64,000 bases of DNA from Scalesia atractyloides (Eukaryota > Streptophyta > Magnoliopsida > Asterales > Asteraceae). Made by a program: the position numbers and the translations under genes. Each line of letters begins with the position of its first letter. Within the stretch, counting starts at the first letter, position 1. The stretch lies in the NCBI GenBank assembly GCA_947069175.1, contig CAMTDV010000003.1:28732853-28796852 (forward strand). The letters run 5' to 3'. Shown here one piece after another: positions 20,733 to 33,096 of this stretch. A model generated the notes under the pieces. That model ran no database searches, was not told the DNA's origin, and saw nothing but the letters and a program-made list of their open reading frames with translations.

Positions 20733-22130
20733 TTAATATGTTTTGTGCGATGGTGTTTTATAGCATTGTTTGTGATTTAAATAGTGGGCATTATTGTCTA
20801 TCATTATAGGAGTACGAGTGAAATTGAAACCATAATCACGCATCTTCTGATGAATCCATAGAACCTGAGAGCAACAACTACCCATAGCAATATATTCAGC
20901 TTCACACGTAGAGGTAGACACGCAAAACTACTACTTGCATTACCAAGACACAATCCTCCCTCCTAAGAACTGACAACCACCTGTTGTAGATTTTCTGGTA
21001 GACTTACATCCTCCAAAGTTTGAATCAGTAAAAGCAACAAACTTCAAATCACTATCAGCTGGATACCACAACCCAAGTTTAGGTTTCCCCTTCAAGTAAC
21101 GAAGGATACGCTTCACTGCTTTCATATGTGACTCTTTTGGATTCGCGTGATATCTGGCACAGAGACACACTACGAACATGAAGTCTGGTCTTGAAGTAGT
21201 CAAGTACATTAGAGAGCCAATCATTGCTCTGTACGGAGTTGGATCAACATCATCTACACTCTCATGATCTGGACCAAGATTGTGATTCTCGCAGATCAGT
21301 GTGTTGAATGTAGCGCAATCATCCATTTTGAAACGAGATAAAATGTCATACAAATACTATGTTTGATGTATAAACATCCCTTCCTTCTTCTGTTTAACTT
21401 GTAAACCAAGAAAGTAGGACAACTCACCCATCACTCTCATTTCAAACTTGGTCTTCATCACCTGTTCAAATTCATGTCACATGCTCTCATCAGATGACCA
21501 AAAAAAGTTGTCATCCACGTATACATGTACTAGCAGATTATCTTCCTTCTTTCGCTTAATGAATAGTGTACTCCATCTGACCTCTTTCAAAGCCATTCTT
21601 TAACAAATGTGTTGAGAGTGTCTCATACCACGCCCTAGGTGCCTTATGCAATCCATACAATGCCTTATCAAGTCTATACACTCGATTTGGATAGTCTTGG
21701 GCACTTCTTTGACTTTCCTGTAAAGAAAGCCACTTTTCACATCAAGTTGGTAAACTTTAAAGTCCTTGAATGATGCGAAGGCTAGGAACAAACGAATTGC
21801 TTCCAACCTTGCCACGGGTGCGAACACTTCATTCTAGCTCCCAAACCACTAACCACTAAGCACTAACCGAGCCTTGTTTCTCGTCACAATACCTCAGTCA
21901 TCTTTCTTGCACCTGAACACCCACTTGGTGCCAATTTCCTTTTCTCCTTTTGGCAAATCAACTAGCTCCCAAACCTTCAACTTCTTGAACTGCGTTAGCT
22001 CCTCTAGCATCGCTTCAACCCATGAATTGTCTTTTAAAGCCATGTGAACATTCTTCGGCTCATCTTGGGCAATAAAGCAGATATACAAACACTCATTGAT
22101 AATTCTAATTTTCTGAATCGAAGCAAACAA
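20733..22130 (-). pseudogene. copia reverse transcriptase and RNase H (C)
   Basis: RT N-part at 22130-21894 (DNSWVEAMLEELTQFKK, VWELVDLPKGE, TKWVFRCKKDD). Next block at 21827-21600 (FAPVARLEAIRLFLAFASF, VYQLDVKSGFLYRKV). The active site YVDD is readable near 21510 but is followed by stops. 21353-20940 has the RT end and RNase H start (PYRAMIGSLMYLTTSRPDF, YLKGKPKLGLWYP, FTDSNFGGC). 20921-20733 holds TCEAEYIAMGSCCSQVLW and the C-terminus. Frameshifts lie between each block. Confidence 0.9.
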
Positions 22131-22286
22131 ATAGGAACCTTAAATGACACCTCTTCTTGACTCAACACCTGTAGCAGGACCTTCTAAGATGTTCTCCACT
22201 AGATGATCTTTGTTTGCTCGTGTTGTAGCAATGAAGTCAACTACTAAATTGTCACCCATATTGGAACCAACCTCCCCTTGAATATT

Positions 22287-23375
22287 CTAATCTACAAACA
22301 GACTAGTGAAGTCCTCCCCCTGAATGGGTTTAGACTCACTATCACTTAAGTTATATTCAGCTGCATTGGTAGAAGTTCCTAGAGCAGCTGACATCAGAAC
22401 ACTTGATATTGGCATGAAGTCACCACCTTCACCTTGACTGATCATAGTTTGAATCAAATGAGATTCATCTGCATTGGAAAACTTAGGAATATTAAATGAT
22501 TTAAAAACACTATCATAATCATATAATATAGCAGGACCACTCGTTGATTGTTGTGGTGAATAACTAGTGATTTCAACGTTAAACACAACCTCAATTTTAC
22601 CAGTTTTAAGATTAAAAACCCTTTTATTCGGTGTTCCAGGTATGTAACCTAGAAAGAAACCTTCGTCAGCAACCTCACCGAATTTTTGTTTATCTTTGTT
22701 TCGCACAATTGTGTAGGGTAATCTAAATGGTTCAAAGCCTTTCAAGTTTGGTTTCTAGTTACATAAGTTCGTGACATGTTTTGTTAAACCATTTAACAGT
22801 TAAAACTTTGTTTAAGACATAACAAGTTGTGTTCACAACTTCGTCCCCAAAAAAGAACTAGAAGCTTTGAATAAAAAAGCATAGTCCTAGCAGCTCCAAT
22901 TAACGTCCTGTTTTTCCTCTCAGCGACTCCATTCTGTTGAGGTGTATGAGGAGCAGAATATTGAAGTTCTATTCCTTTGCGAAGAAGTAGAGATCAAGAA
23001 TTTGAATTCTTGAACTCCGTGCCATTATCACTCCTTATCCTCTTGATCCGTGCATCATGGACATTTTCCAATTTTGTAAAAAGATCACTCAGCAGCTCTG
23101 CTATCTCATCTTTTGTACCTAAAAAGAAAACCTATGAATAACGTGAGTAATCATCTGTGACAACCAAGCAATAGTACTTTTCACCTACTCTCGTTAGGCT
23201 CACTAGACCAAATAAATCCATTTGAAGTAATTCATAAGGGGCATCTATGGAATTACTGTTTTAGATTTGTGAGCTTTCTTATGTTGTTTTTCTTTTTGAC
23301 ACAGAAGACATTTATCTTCCACATGAAACCTCTGCACTGGCACCCCTTCCACTAAACCGTCTTAAATAATATAAT
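22287..23375 (-). pseudogene. copia integrase remnant (C)
   Basis: The catalytic core (about 23340-22750) is readable only in pieces. The plus-strand complement of the CDNGTEFKN-like and PQQNGVAERKNRT-like regions appears near 22910-23010, with stops. The C-terminal part is an open 152-codon frame at 22745-22287 (NKDKQKFGEVADEGFFLGY, RVFNLKTGKIEVVFNV), a conserved copia domain leading to RT. Confidence 0.8.
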
Positions 23376-23821
23376 TCATTTTTCGGTAGTGGATGTGGGC
23401 CATGCGCCTATGCCACAACATTGACTCAGCCTCATATGCTTTTGACTATAAACACGCCACCACTGAAGAAGCATCTTAGAACCCATGTTCTTGACATAAG
23501 TGTCATTTCTCCTTGGTGCTCTCCTCACAATCCATTCGTCTTGCATCATCAAACCCGGTTTCAAGACCAAAGATTCAGAAAATGGACTGAATGACCCTTG
23601 TCGTAGACTTGTGACACGCTCATCAGATTGTATTTAAGCTGCTCCATATAGTTCATTTTGTCCAATGTGATCTTCCCATTGGTCACTTTTCCTTGACCTA
23701 TAATGTGACCTCCTTTAGCACCTTCAAAATTCACATAACCTCCATCTACATTTTCAAACTCAATTAACAATCTCGCATTCCACGTCATGTGCCTAAAGCA
23801 GCCACTATCAACATCGAACAA
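23376..23821 (-). pseudogene. copia protease and pre-integrase region (C)
   Basis: VDSGCFRHMTWNARLL at the start of the 23821-23561 frame is the retropepsin active site. LKYNLMSVSQVYDKGHSVHF and the downstream KPGLMMQDEWIV are the typical protease to GAG-pre-integrase transition. A frameshift after the second Met-rich segment destroys the HHCC region. Confidence 0.85.
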
Positions 23822-24199
23822 GTTAATAATCCTCCTTAGATGCTCCTACACAAACCAACATAAATTAGTTAGATTGGGGGACCCAATCCTTGATGGTCTT
23901 GGGTCTTCCAAATTCATCAACTACTTGAACATCCATCTAATATCCATCACTTCTGATTGGAGTCTTCGATCTAGGACCTGTTGATGGAAATGGGGTTTGA
24001 TTTCCACGAGGTCTCTGATCCTGAGGTTTCCTATACAAGTTTGGACTTTGTGAACTTTGGAAAATTTTGGTTTTGAGACCTTGAGTTTTGACTCACGTAA
24101 TGTGGTTGATTCCAAGAATTTTGATATAATAATTTCTAAAGCCATTGTTATAAAAATTTCGACCACCGTCATTCTAGTATCGATTTTGATATTGACCTT

Positions 24200-26950
24200 G
24201 ACTTCTGAAGTTACTTGATTTACCGTTAAAATTAATCATTCTTGGTGAACTACTTCTAGGTCTCTCATATCTGCCTGATGTAGTTGCAGGCTGAAACCTT
24301 TGTTGATTTCTTTGAAAACGAGGAACTTTGTTGAATTTCTATTTTAGCCTTACTTACACCGACAACAACACCCTCTTGTTGCTTAGAAGCAGATATCTTT
24401 AGTGAGTTGGACACTTTTTGCTCACCATCACCACTCTTCTCTAGTGATTTTCCTCTCTTGTTGTCACTCACTGGTGCTTCATTCTTTTTGTTAGGACAAT
24501 ATCTAGCTATATGTCCTTTGGTGTGACATTTGAAGCACGATCTTCTTGCCGAAGATTTCTTTATAGAAGCCTTTGGACTAGATCCATCAGGTGAAGATGA
24601 TGATACCTAAGAAGGATCTAATTTAGTTTGCTCAACATCAAATTTTTCTTTGTTTTTTTTTCTTTAGCAAAATGCACATTTGATTCATTTTCAATAATAG
24701 CAGTTTCATTTTTCATGTAACTTCCCTAAACAGAATTAACCTTTGTAATAAAAGTTTGTTTTTTGTTTTTAGGAGGTGCATTATTTGTTTTTCAAAACTA
24801 GTTCCTTGTTGACACTAGCATCATCATAGTTAGAAACATCACCCTTTTCTGATGTGGAAATACTGGGTGTAGTTGATATAAAGTATCTTAAATCATCTTC
24901 ATCTTGCAAGAATGAATAGTCATGACTATGAGGTGGTGGAACTTCATTGAAACCCTAGAAGCCTTGCACATCTTGTCACTACTTTTCTTCAAGCCACCCA
25001 TCATGTGTTTCATTACAAAAGTAGAATCTCAGAATTCATTTAATTTCTTTTCAAGTTCAACTATTTTAGTTGTGCGTCTGACAACTCTTTGCATTTTTTA
25101 GAAATCTCTTTTGTTTTCTCACTCATCATATCACGAGCTAAGTCTATAATTTGAAGTTTTTTATTTATTTGCATGTTAAAATGTCGATTTCATTTTCATA
25201 ACCTTTAATTTTGTCAAATATAAAGACTCATTTATTTTTATGAAAAATTTTGATTCTTTTAGCTTGAGAGATCATTTACCAGACTTTGATTTTGTTTAGT
25301 CAACCTACAACCTCACCTTACAATTCATGACATTTTAAACAAACATAACTAATAGGTTTAGAATTTTCCTCTCTTGTTGATTTGCTCAGGTCGGCCATGA
25401 AAGTAGCAAAGTCAGCGGCCATCTTCTTATCTTCAGCGTCTTTTTCATCATCAGAGTTCACCTTTTCCTCTTGAACTTCAGTTGTCTAATCAACATCAAT
25501 CTTTTTAGCTTCAATCTCATTCCCAATCTCTACATCTGCCTGTACTTCTACATCATCAACCGTGTCAATCTCTGCCATGAAAGCCTGTGTGATGTTTCCA
25601 TCACCTTCTAGGTGAATGCTCTAATCATAAGAACTGTCAGTCGAAGTAGTGGAAACAAGTTCTCGTGATGCACTGTTGGATGAATTTTGAGGAGATGAAT
25701 TATGAAATGTGGAAGATTGTTGTGATTCTCCTATTTTTCTTTGACATTCTCTAGCGAAATGTCCAAGATTTGACATTTAAAGCATCAAACTTTTGATTTA
25801 TCGAATCCAACCTTCTTCCCAATGAACTTTCTTCCCATTTTATTCATGAACCTTTTAGCCCTAAAGGTTATCATAGCCATCTGCCATTGAATATCATTCT
25901 CATCCAAATCTTCTAGATCAATCTATTCATAATCTTCGTCCAATTATGCTGGATCTGTTATCTTGCCCTGTATATAATTATTATATGAAGCCACAAACAA
26001 GGCAAGTAGAGCCAGATGATTCCACACTTATGGGCATGGAATTAGGAGTTTTGCTAGTCGATACACTCTGAAGTTCTTGTTGTTTCTTTACTCCTGATGA
26101 TCCTCCTTAAGCAGCAACAAAGCATACATCACCCTCAGCATTAGTCATAACCTTCTCATTTTCACATGATTGAAACGTAGTTGCTGAATCACTAGAAGCG
26201 TTATGAGATGATGAAGATGGAATGCCTTTGTAAATTCCCGGATCTTGAACCTGATCATATCCAGTTTCCTTCTTCTTCATAATGAGCTCATAAGCTCTCA
26301 ATTTCCCAACAACCTCTTCTAAGTCTTTCTCATCATAATTAACTTCCCCCTTAATCATGAGAGTATAAATATCCCACTTGGCATGTAAAGTATCTAGCAG
26401 TTAATCGTTTATCTCAATGTCAGTGTATCCCTCTATGTCATAACTGTCAATTTCATACATTAGATGATAATATCTTGTGATAATGTCTTACAGGGACTCA
26501 TTTCTCATTCCCTTAAAGACAACAAATTGCTTTTTCAGTAGGTCTACGTTGTTCGTCTTACGTCAGCATTTCCCTCATATCTCTTTTCTAATGCATCCTA
26601 CATCTCTTTCGAGTTGGTATATTTCTTGAACGTATGTTTAATGCCATCAGGTAAGGACACTTTTATTGCAGCTAAAGCTCTCTTCTCAGCTTCATACATT
26701 TTCTTTTCTGATCATTCATGTTCACAAAGGAAGTGACCCGTTGTCTACCTTCAAAATTATGAGTTGGGTTTGCGTACCATCTTAAATACAGATCCCCATC
26801 CATGTGTACTAATATACATTAAACGACTGAAACCGGTCTTTCCATGTTAGGTAATTCTTTACCTTTACACAAGTCTAACCTTGCAGTCGGTTTGCTTAGA
26901 TTGTTTATGGGTCAAATTCTGTATCTAAATACATTTAAAACCCAATGCGT
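24200..26950 (-). pseudogene. copia gag with two zinc knuckles (C)
   Basis: A degenerate UBN2-type gag. The frame 26358-26107 (DEKDLEEVVGKLRAYELIMK) is the conserved end of the gag core. A first zinc knuckle is recognisable near 25735-25790 (CFKC ... GHFAREC) across a 1-nt shift. A second near 24480-24545 is intact as CFKCHTKGHIARYC. Between them the sequence is acidic and Ser-rich. The region above 26360 reads in several frames with stops; the gag start is not certain. Confidence 0.75.
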
Positions 26951-27510
26951 CAGCTGGTTAAAGTTCCACCTTTTCGAGTTTAACTCAGAATAGTATCCAA
27001 TTAGAAACAATGATCCGAGATGGTAATCCGAAATACTATCCAAAATGGGAGTTCGAAACAGTATCCGAAATGGTCCGAAATATTGTATCCGAAATGTAAT
27101 TCAGAACAGTTATACGAGATGGTTTGAAATGGTCCGAAATGGTGGTTATCCGAAATGGTATACAACTGAGATGATCCAAAATGGTCCGAGATGCACTGTT
27201 ATAATCCGAGATGCACTGTTATGATCCAAAATGCGACCTTTTGGGATCTGAAATGCACATTGTAGATTTGAAATGCTGACTTTTTTATCCGAAATGAACA
27301 CTTGTTATCCAAAATGCAACATTGTTGATCCGAAATGTAGACTTCTTATCCAAAATACCTTGTTGATCATCTAAAATGCTAACTTTTTATCCGAACTCCT
27401 TGTTGTTTATCTGAAAACAACAACAATACCCTAAAACAACCGTCAAAACATCCAAAACCCCAAGTTTTCTGTAGCAACCGATTCTGAACCGAGCCAATCA
27501 TAAGCCTAAT
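26951..27510 (-). repeat. 5' leader of C with CCGAAATG-type repeats
   Basis: From about 26995 to 27420 the plus strand repeats ATCCGAAATG, GTCCGAAATG, TCCGAGATGCAC and variants. No coding capacity. Same motif class as the leaders of A and B, although the LTRs are unrelated at sight. Confidence 0.82.
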
Positions 27511-27522
27511 GCTCTGATACCA
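27511..27522 (-). promoter_or_regulatory. primer-binding site of C (initiator Met tRNA)
   Basis: Minus strand TGGTATCAGAGC, perfect, two bases inside the 5' LTR. Confidence 0.93.
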
Positions 27523-27524
27523 AT

Positions 27525-27982
27525 TGAATGTCCCCTAATCCACGGATCTTGCATAGAATCGTATATCAAACCTAGAGTGCAGAATCCCCTAGATCAGATT
27601 ATCACAGAAAAACTTGTAGACACAGAAATCAGCAACAATCCCAATCTTTATTGATTATCTATCACAACCGATTACAATCAATCAAGACCACCAAGAATTT
27701 GTCCAAGCCAATTTCTCTTACAAATTCTCTCTAAACTCTCCCTAAAGTGATTATGGTGATTAACCTTAAACCCTAATGCACAACCTTGTTTATATAACAC
27801 AAGGTTGGAACATGGGCTAGGGTTCCATCATACGGGCTAGGCCTATTTTGCCCCCTTCGTTTGGCCCAATCACTCCTAATTCACTAATGCAAAGCTAAAT
27901 CCGCTAACCGTTTATCGTTCTAACCAATTACAAAATATCTAAAGACCAAATATAAAAGTTGTTGTCAAAATATGCACCAACA
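27525..27982 (-). repeat. 5' LTR of C (458 bp)
   Basis: Plus-strand ends TGAATGTCCCC and TGCACCAACA. A minus-strand TATA-like GTTATATAAAC lies at about 27787-27797. Confidence 0.92.
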
Positions 27983-27987
27983 GAGCA
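27983..27987. repeat. target-site duplication GAGCA, right (C)
   Basis: Matches 19312-19316 exactly. Confidence 0.88.
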
Positions 27988-28239
27988 TCTGTTGAAGACA
28001 AGCAAACATCTATTCAAAGCCTTGGAACCACTCTTCATGAAGAAACACTGTTGTTCAAGATTTAATGTATGTTGGAGTAAAGGACTGATGAAGAAAACCA
28101 AACCTCTATCTAGACAGACAGATGTTTAGATCAAAGCAAATGACAATAATCTAAAAAGATATTCTCCAATGTCACAATACTTACTTTCTGTAAGTGTTTA
28201 GCATAATTAGATCAGTTTTTTGATTTGCAAAAATGTTTA
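27988..28239 (+). repeat. D LTR, second segment
   Basis: Continues D's LTR after element C and is cut by element B at GTTTA (28235-28239). Non-coding. Confidence 0.65.
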
Positions 28240-28446
28240 TGTTGGGATTATACTAGTAAAGGTTTACACATTAGTACTACATTTGAGCTTTTAGAGGGTT
28301 TTGGGCTTCCTAGTGCCTTATGGGCCTAGGGTTGTAATTGTTGGGCTAGATGGTTATTATAAATATATGTGTTAGGTTAAGGTTTGTTGATTCAAGAGTT
28401 GTTCTTCATCCTAATCTTCATTTCCGCAATTGATTAGGTTTACAAT
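28240..28446 (+). repeat. 5' LTR of B, truncated
   Basis: Begins TGTTGGGATTATAC and aligns with 44300-44570 but lacks about 70 bp internally (44439-44510 region). It stops at GATTAGGTTTAC: the last 30 or so bp and the primer-binding site are missing. TATAAATA at 28358-28365. Confidence 0.85.
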
Positions 28447-29220
28447 ACCGTACAATACAGGCTCCAGGTATCGCAGATTGAAGAGCTGTTCGAAATTGGA
28501 AATTGTTGTTGTTCAACCCGGATTACTGTTCAGAATTGAAGATTGCTGTAATTTGATTGGAATTGCTACTGTTCTGAAGAACTCAAAATTGAAGATTTCA
28601 GATTCAATAATGTTGTAGATTCTGAAGAACATGAAGAAGTTTTAAGGATTTCGGATTGGCCACTATTGAAGATCGCAAAGAACACGAAGGAGATTTTCCA
28701 TCTTGGATTGATCCCGGACTACTGTTCCTAAAAGATTTCAACAATTCAATCCGGTTGCTACTATTTCGGATACGGAACACTGTTGATGGTTATCTGCTGC
28801 AGGGAATTCGGACTACTGTTGTATGGAATTCGGACTACTGTTGCATTCGGATAAGGACTATATTCCGGACTGATTTCATTCCGGATCAAGTCTTATTCCG
28901 GATTCTTTCTCATTCCGGACTAAGATTCATTCCGGATTCAAGTTTCATTCCGGATTCTTTCTCATTCCGGACTAAGATTCATTCCGGACCAAGTTTCATT
29001 TCGGTTTTCTTTATTTTGGATATACACTGCTTTCCGGATTATTATCTTGGACTCGTCTATTTTTGAGATGGACTGATTTCGGATCTGCCTATCTCGGAGT
29101 TGTCTATCTATGACTCATTTCGGACACTTTTATCTTGGGCACATATTCAGATCACTGTTCATTAAAAAATTCAAAATTAACTTTAATTTAATTTACTTGG
29201 TAATCTTAATAAAGTTAACC
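28447..29220 (+). repeat. 5' leader of B with ATTCCGGA repeats
   Basis: ATTCCGGA occurs about nine times between 28850 and 29010, with TTCGGA and TTGGAC variants around it. One stretch (CTTTCTCATTCCGGAC) is repeated nearly verbatim. Small ORFs (28656-29066) are repeat by-products. Homologous in position to the leader of A. Confidence 0.82.
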
Positions 29221-30750
29221 ATGATGAACAGTTACATGACCGCTCAAGGTTTAACCAATGCCACTTTGGCTGCACTGCAATCACAGACTAATTCCCTCCA
29301 TCAGGAATTAGATCAAGTCATTGGCACTTCAACTAAGGTGCCCCGTCTGTTATATAGAGATGAGTACTATGAGTGGAAGTTCAGATTCAAGTAGTATTGC
29401 AAGGCCAAAGAGCCTGGGGTGTGGAGATGTATTATGAATGGTCCTCGAACGATTGTTTAAAGTACCGATCAAGATCAAGATACAAAGATTCCAAATCCCA
29501 GTCACTTGTGGACTCCGGAAGATGTGAAAAGTATTGAAGAAGATGAAAAGGCTTTAGTTGTGTTAACGATTGCGGTCAGAAATTGCAAGACCGCTAAAGA
29601 AGTGTGGAGTGAATTGCAAAATCTTTATGAGGGAAATGCTGATATGAAGGCCAGTAGAGTAAATCAGTTGAATCAACAATTCAGCCCATTCAATCACATT
29701 TATGGGGAAACCATTGAGAACCAGATCTGGAGATATGTGAAGCTCGTTTCTCAGATGATATCAACTGAGATTACTCTTACCAACATTGCTATGAACAGAC
29801 ACCTGTTAAATTCATTACCGAAGAGTTGGGATGCTGATGTTGGAATGATCAAGAAGACGAAAAATTTGAATGATGTCACTCTCACAGAAATGATTGCAAC
29901 TATTAAATCTTGTTAGATAGATAATAAGCAGAGAGACATCAATCATCAGAGTAGCTTGATGGCGGCTTGTATTACAGGGCAAAATGCAGCATTAATGTCA
30001 CAAAATCTGGTTTATAGCCCTCTACAAGTAAGTTCTCACACACCGGGTAGCTCAAACGTGGTGTACAGTCCTCTTGCCACACCATAGACAACTCAGTATG
30101 TCTACGGTCTTCAGTCTCAGACTCCTACTATGATTTCTGTAGCGCAACTTCAGACACAATACCATGCTTAGTATCCTCATATGGTGTTCAGTCCGGCCAT
30201 TCCAGCTGCAGCTCAACAAGGCGGCATTCCTCAATCTGCTGCTCCTGCACTGGCTCATGCTCAAACTGTGTCCAATTCTGCCTTTCTTAATAAGGAAAAT
30301 GATGACAAATTGGCTATAGTTGCTTCAATGATTAACAGTCTAAATGCCTTTTTAGCAGGTGACCTAACTCCCCCATCTATTCTTCCAACTGAAGTAGATC
30401 AAATAATGGAGGAGGATCTGGACGAAATTGACGTGTCCTGTAATCTTGCAATGGCTGCTTTCCGTGTCAAGAAGTTTCAAAAGAAGTATGGGCGGCAACC
30501 ATTGTCAAATCTGAAGACTGGGCTCACAAAAGATAAACTCAGGTGTTATAGCTGTCACGAGCCAGGACATTTTGCAAGGGAGTGCAAGAAGCCGCCATCT
30601 GGATATGTGTCATCCAGAGTGGCAGATATACAAAGTAGTGATAGACAGCTGGTGCCAGTCTCTCCTACAAAGTCTACTACAAGTCCCTCAAGCAGCTCTG
30701 GCGGGAAAGCAACAGCTTTGGTGGCACAACAGCACAAAGGATTCAACTAG
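29221..30750 (+). pseudogene. copia gag (B)
   Basis: One continuous frame starting MMNSYMTAQGLTNATL, interrupted by stops at 29392-29394, 29458-29460, 29914-29916 and near 30086, ending at 30748-30750 where A has Trp. Gag core: RDEYYEWKFRFK, WTPEDVKSIEEDEKA, LQNLYEGNADMKASRVNQL, PKSWDADVGMIKKTKNL. It ends with the intact zinc knuckle CYSCHEPGHFAREC (about 30543-30584). No frameshift, only point stops. Confidence 0.9.
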
Positions 30751-33055
30751 GCAGATGTTGGAGCTCAGATGGAGACTTTGAATCTTTCTAAGAACAACAA
30801 CCACTGCATGATGGTGCAGACAACTGAGACACCTGATCTTTCAGAAACGCTAAATCTAATTCTCTGTTCATATAGTTGCCGTTTAAATCATCACAAATGC
30901 GCGCCCGTAATTCAACTCTTGTAGCTGAATATCAACAAGCTGCATTATAGAACATCACCCTTAAACATAAGAACAAACTTCTTATGGAAAAGGTTGAAGC
31001 TCAAAAACAAGATATAGCTCAGCTAAAGCTTGACTTGAACCAACAGCAATGTTGGGTATAGAACTTCAAGCAGCCTTAGCCAAGCTAAATTCCTTAATAG
31101 GGAAGTTTCAAGAAAATGAAATAAATATTAAAAAATTTGAAACTTCCACCAAGCTAGTCAAGGACTTGTGTGCTCTACAGCTTAATTATCTGAAAAATTA
31201 CACAAAAGGTCTTGGGTACAATAGGGCTCCTCCACCATATAATCATAACTATACAAGAATGCCTGAATCTGAGGCTGATATAGAAAATGCAGAAAATATG
31301 ATGTATGGTAAACCTTCAGATTATCTTTCTAAACCGTGGAAGCCCTATTACCCAAAGTTCTCAAAGCCAACTGAACTCAAGAGGGATGATATTTCATCAC
31401 TTCCACACCATTTTCACACGGATCTGGTGACCATCCATCTTGTAGTTCAGATGATTTAGAGAAAATGACGCCTAAGGTAGAGGCAACAACATCACCCATA
31501 GAATCAGTGAACGATACTAACGTTTCTTCTGAAACTGAAACTGACTCAGTGAACGATACTAACGTTTCTACCTCATGTGCAGAAGAAGTATTAGTTGAGG
31601 ATATTAAAGATGATGATCAAGAAGAATCTCTGAATTCGAAATCAGACAATTCAGCTGCTGACAATGATTGTTATAAACCTGCTTTTGACATTTTAAATCA
31701 ATTTCATGTTGAACAATTTAAATTCACAGACAGTGTTGGTTGTGCTGATAACACATACGGTTTTAATTCTGTTTTTCATCTAATGCTGATGTTTTGAATG
31801 CTAATAATAAATGTGATAACTCGTGTGATGAAAACATGAATTTTGCTATAGGTACAACATCGACAGATGATTCGGTTTCCTCAGTTCCTACTAAAGAGAC
31901 CGAAAGTTCTTCTCCAGAGGTTCCGTCTGTTGATGCTAATCCCAGGGTTGACAGTGAGGAATTCAACTAACCAACTGACCCTGTGAAGAATGACGTTTGC
32001 ATAATACTAAAGGAATCGAGCGAATCAGCTTCTTCGAACAAAGAACGATGGACTAATTCTGAAATGACAGAAAATGAGCATTCTCTTCCTACTGACTCAG
32101 ACAAAAATCTTGAAACTGAATCTGAATCAGACTCTCAAACTTTTCAAAATTTAGAGATTCCTCTCACTTCTAATGATGCAAGCTCATTTTATGGTAGTTC
32201 AGAAAAGGATGTCCCAGCAGAGTCACCCGTCTCCTCTGCAGAATCTGCCACGCAAAATGATTTGAAAAATAATAATAAGAAACGGAGAACACGTAGATCC
32301 AAAAAGAAGAAAACCAAACATGCGTCTCAGACAAATGAACAAGCGACTGCTGAGTCACTTCCTCATTTCGAGAAATTGACTCAGCAACCCCAAACTGAAT
32401 TTGTTAAGCTACCAGCTGAACAGGAAATCAGTTAAATTTGTACCTAAGTCTACTCACTCTGAATTGTTTAATTCAAATCACAAATCTAACAAGTGTGCTG
32501 ATGGTTGTACACAGGCAACAACCAAGACCAAAACCTTGCACCAGCTGTCAATATCAGTAAGCAAGAAACTGACAGACAAATGCCTATAATTTCCTAAGCG
32601 GAACGGACTGTTTTCTTATAGAAGAGGCAGACCTGTTTTAACTGTGGATTTCTCGGGCATATTGCACGAAATTGTCAAAAAGCTTTTACACCTTTCAATG
32701 CATTATACACAAAATAGCAGAAAGCTATGCCTAATCACCTATATCATGCTCGATTTACTACAGCTAAGCATTCTGATCAAGACTGGAACATGGCCAAGAA
32801 ACAAACTCACAATTCTCTAAGACGTTTAGGTTTTCTGAATCCTTCTAGAATTCCAAGGACTATGCAGAAGTCTGAATCGCTAACCTGGAGGCCTAAGATC
32901 TTGACCAAGATTATGTCTTCTCCCCAAAAATCAAACAAATCAAAATCATCATTGACCTCATCCTCAACTAATTTAATTTTCCGTGAGGTTACCTATGTTG
33001 ATGCACATGGCATGCCCAGATCGTTAATCGCCTGGGTTGCAGCTTCTAACTAAAA
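30751..33055 (+). pseudogene. gag extension with coiled coil and second zinc knuckle (B)
   Basis: Shifted frames: coiled-coil-like region (30880-31140), GYNRAPPPYNHNYTRM and KPSDYLSKPWKPYYPKF (31049-31459), acidic Ser/Thr-rich segments (31465-31797, 31983-32435), and a basic KKRRTRRSKKKKTK patch. An intact second knuckle, CFNCGFLGHIARNC, lies at about 32636-32680. The basic 32727-33053 frame ends in HGMPRSLIAWVAASN just before protease. A degenerate duplication of SVNDTNVS lies at 31505-31568. Confidence 0.78.
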
Positions 33056-33096
33056 CATGTTGAAATGTGTAGGAACAGCTCTAGGGAACCGTCAGA

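Larger units (their letters stand above)
19317..27982 (-). mobile_element. Ty1/copia Sirevirus-like element C, both LTRs
   Basis: An 8.67-kb minus-strand element with LTRs at 27525-27982 (5') and 19317-19772 (3'), an initiator-Met primer-binding site, a repeat-rich leader, gag with two zinc knuckles, then PR, IN, RT and RNase H in copia order. It has three GGGGGAG polypurine motifs after pol. Multiple polypurine tracts have been described as a Sirevirus trait; it is a different family from A and B. Flanked by GAGCA, inserted inside D's LTR. No extra ORF is evident after pol. All frames are heavily broken. Confidence 0.92.

Noticed and set aside
22310..22325. GGGGGAGGACTT as a fourth polypurine tract of C
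   Set aside because: It encodes the conserved GEDF segment of the pol linker, so the purine run is explained by coding.
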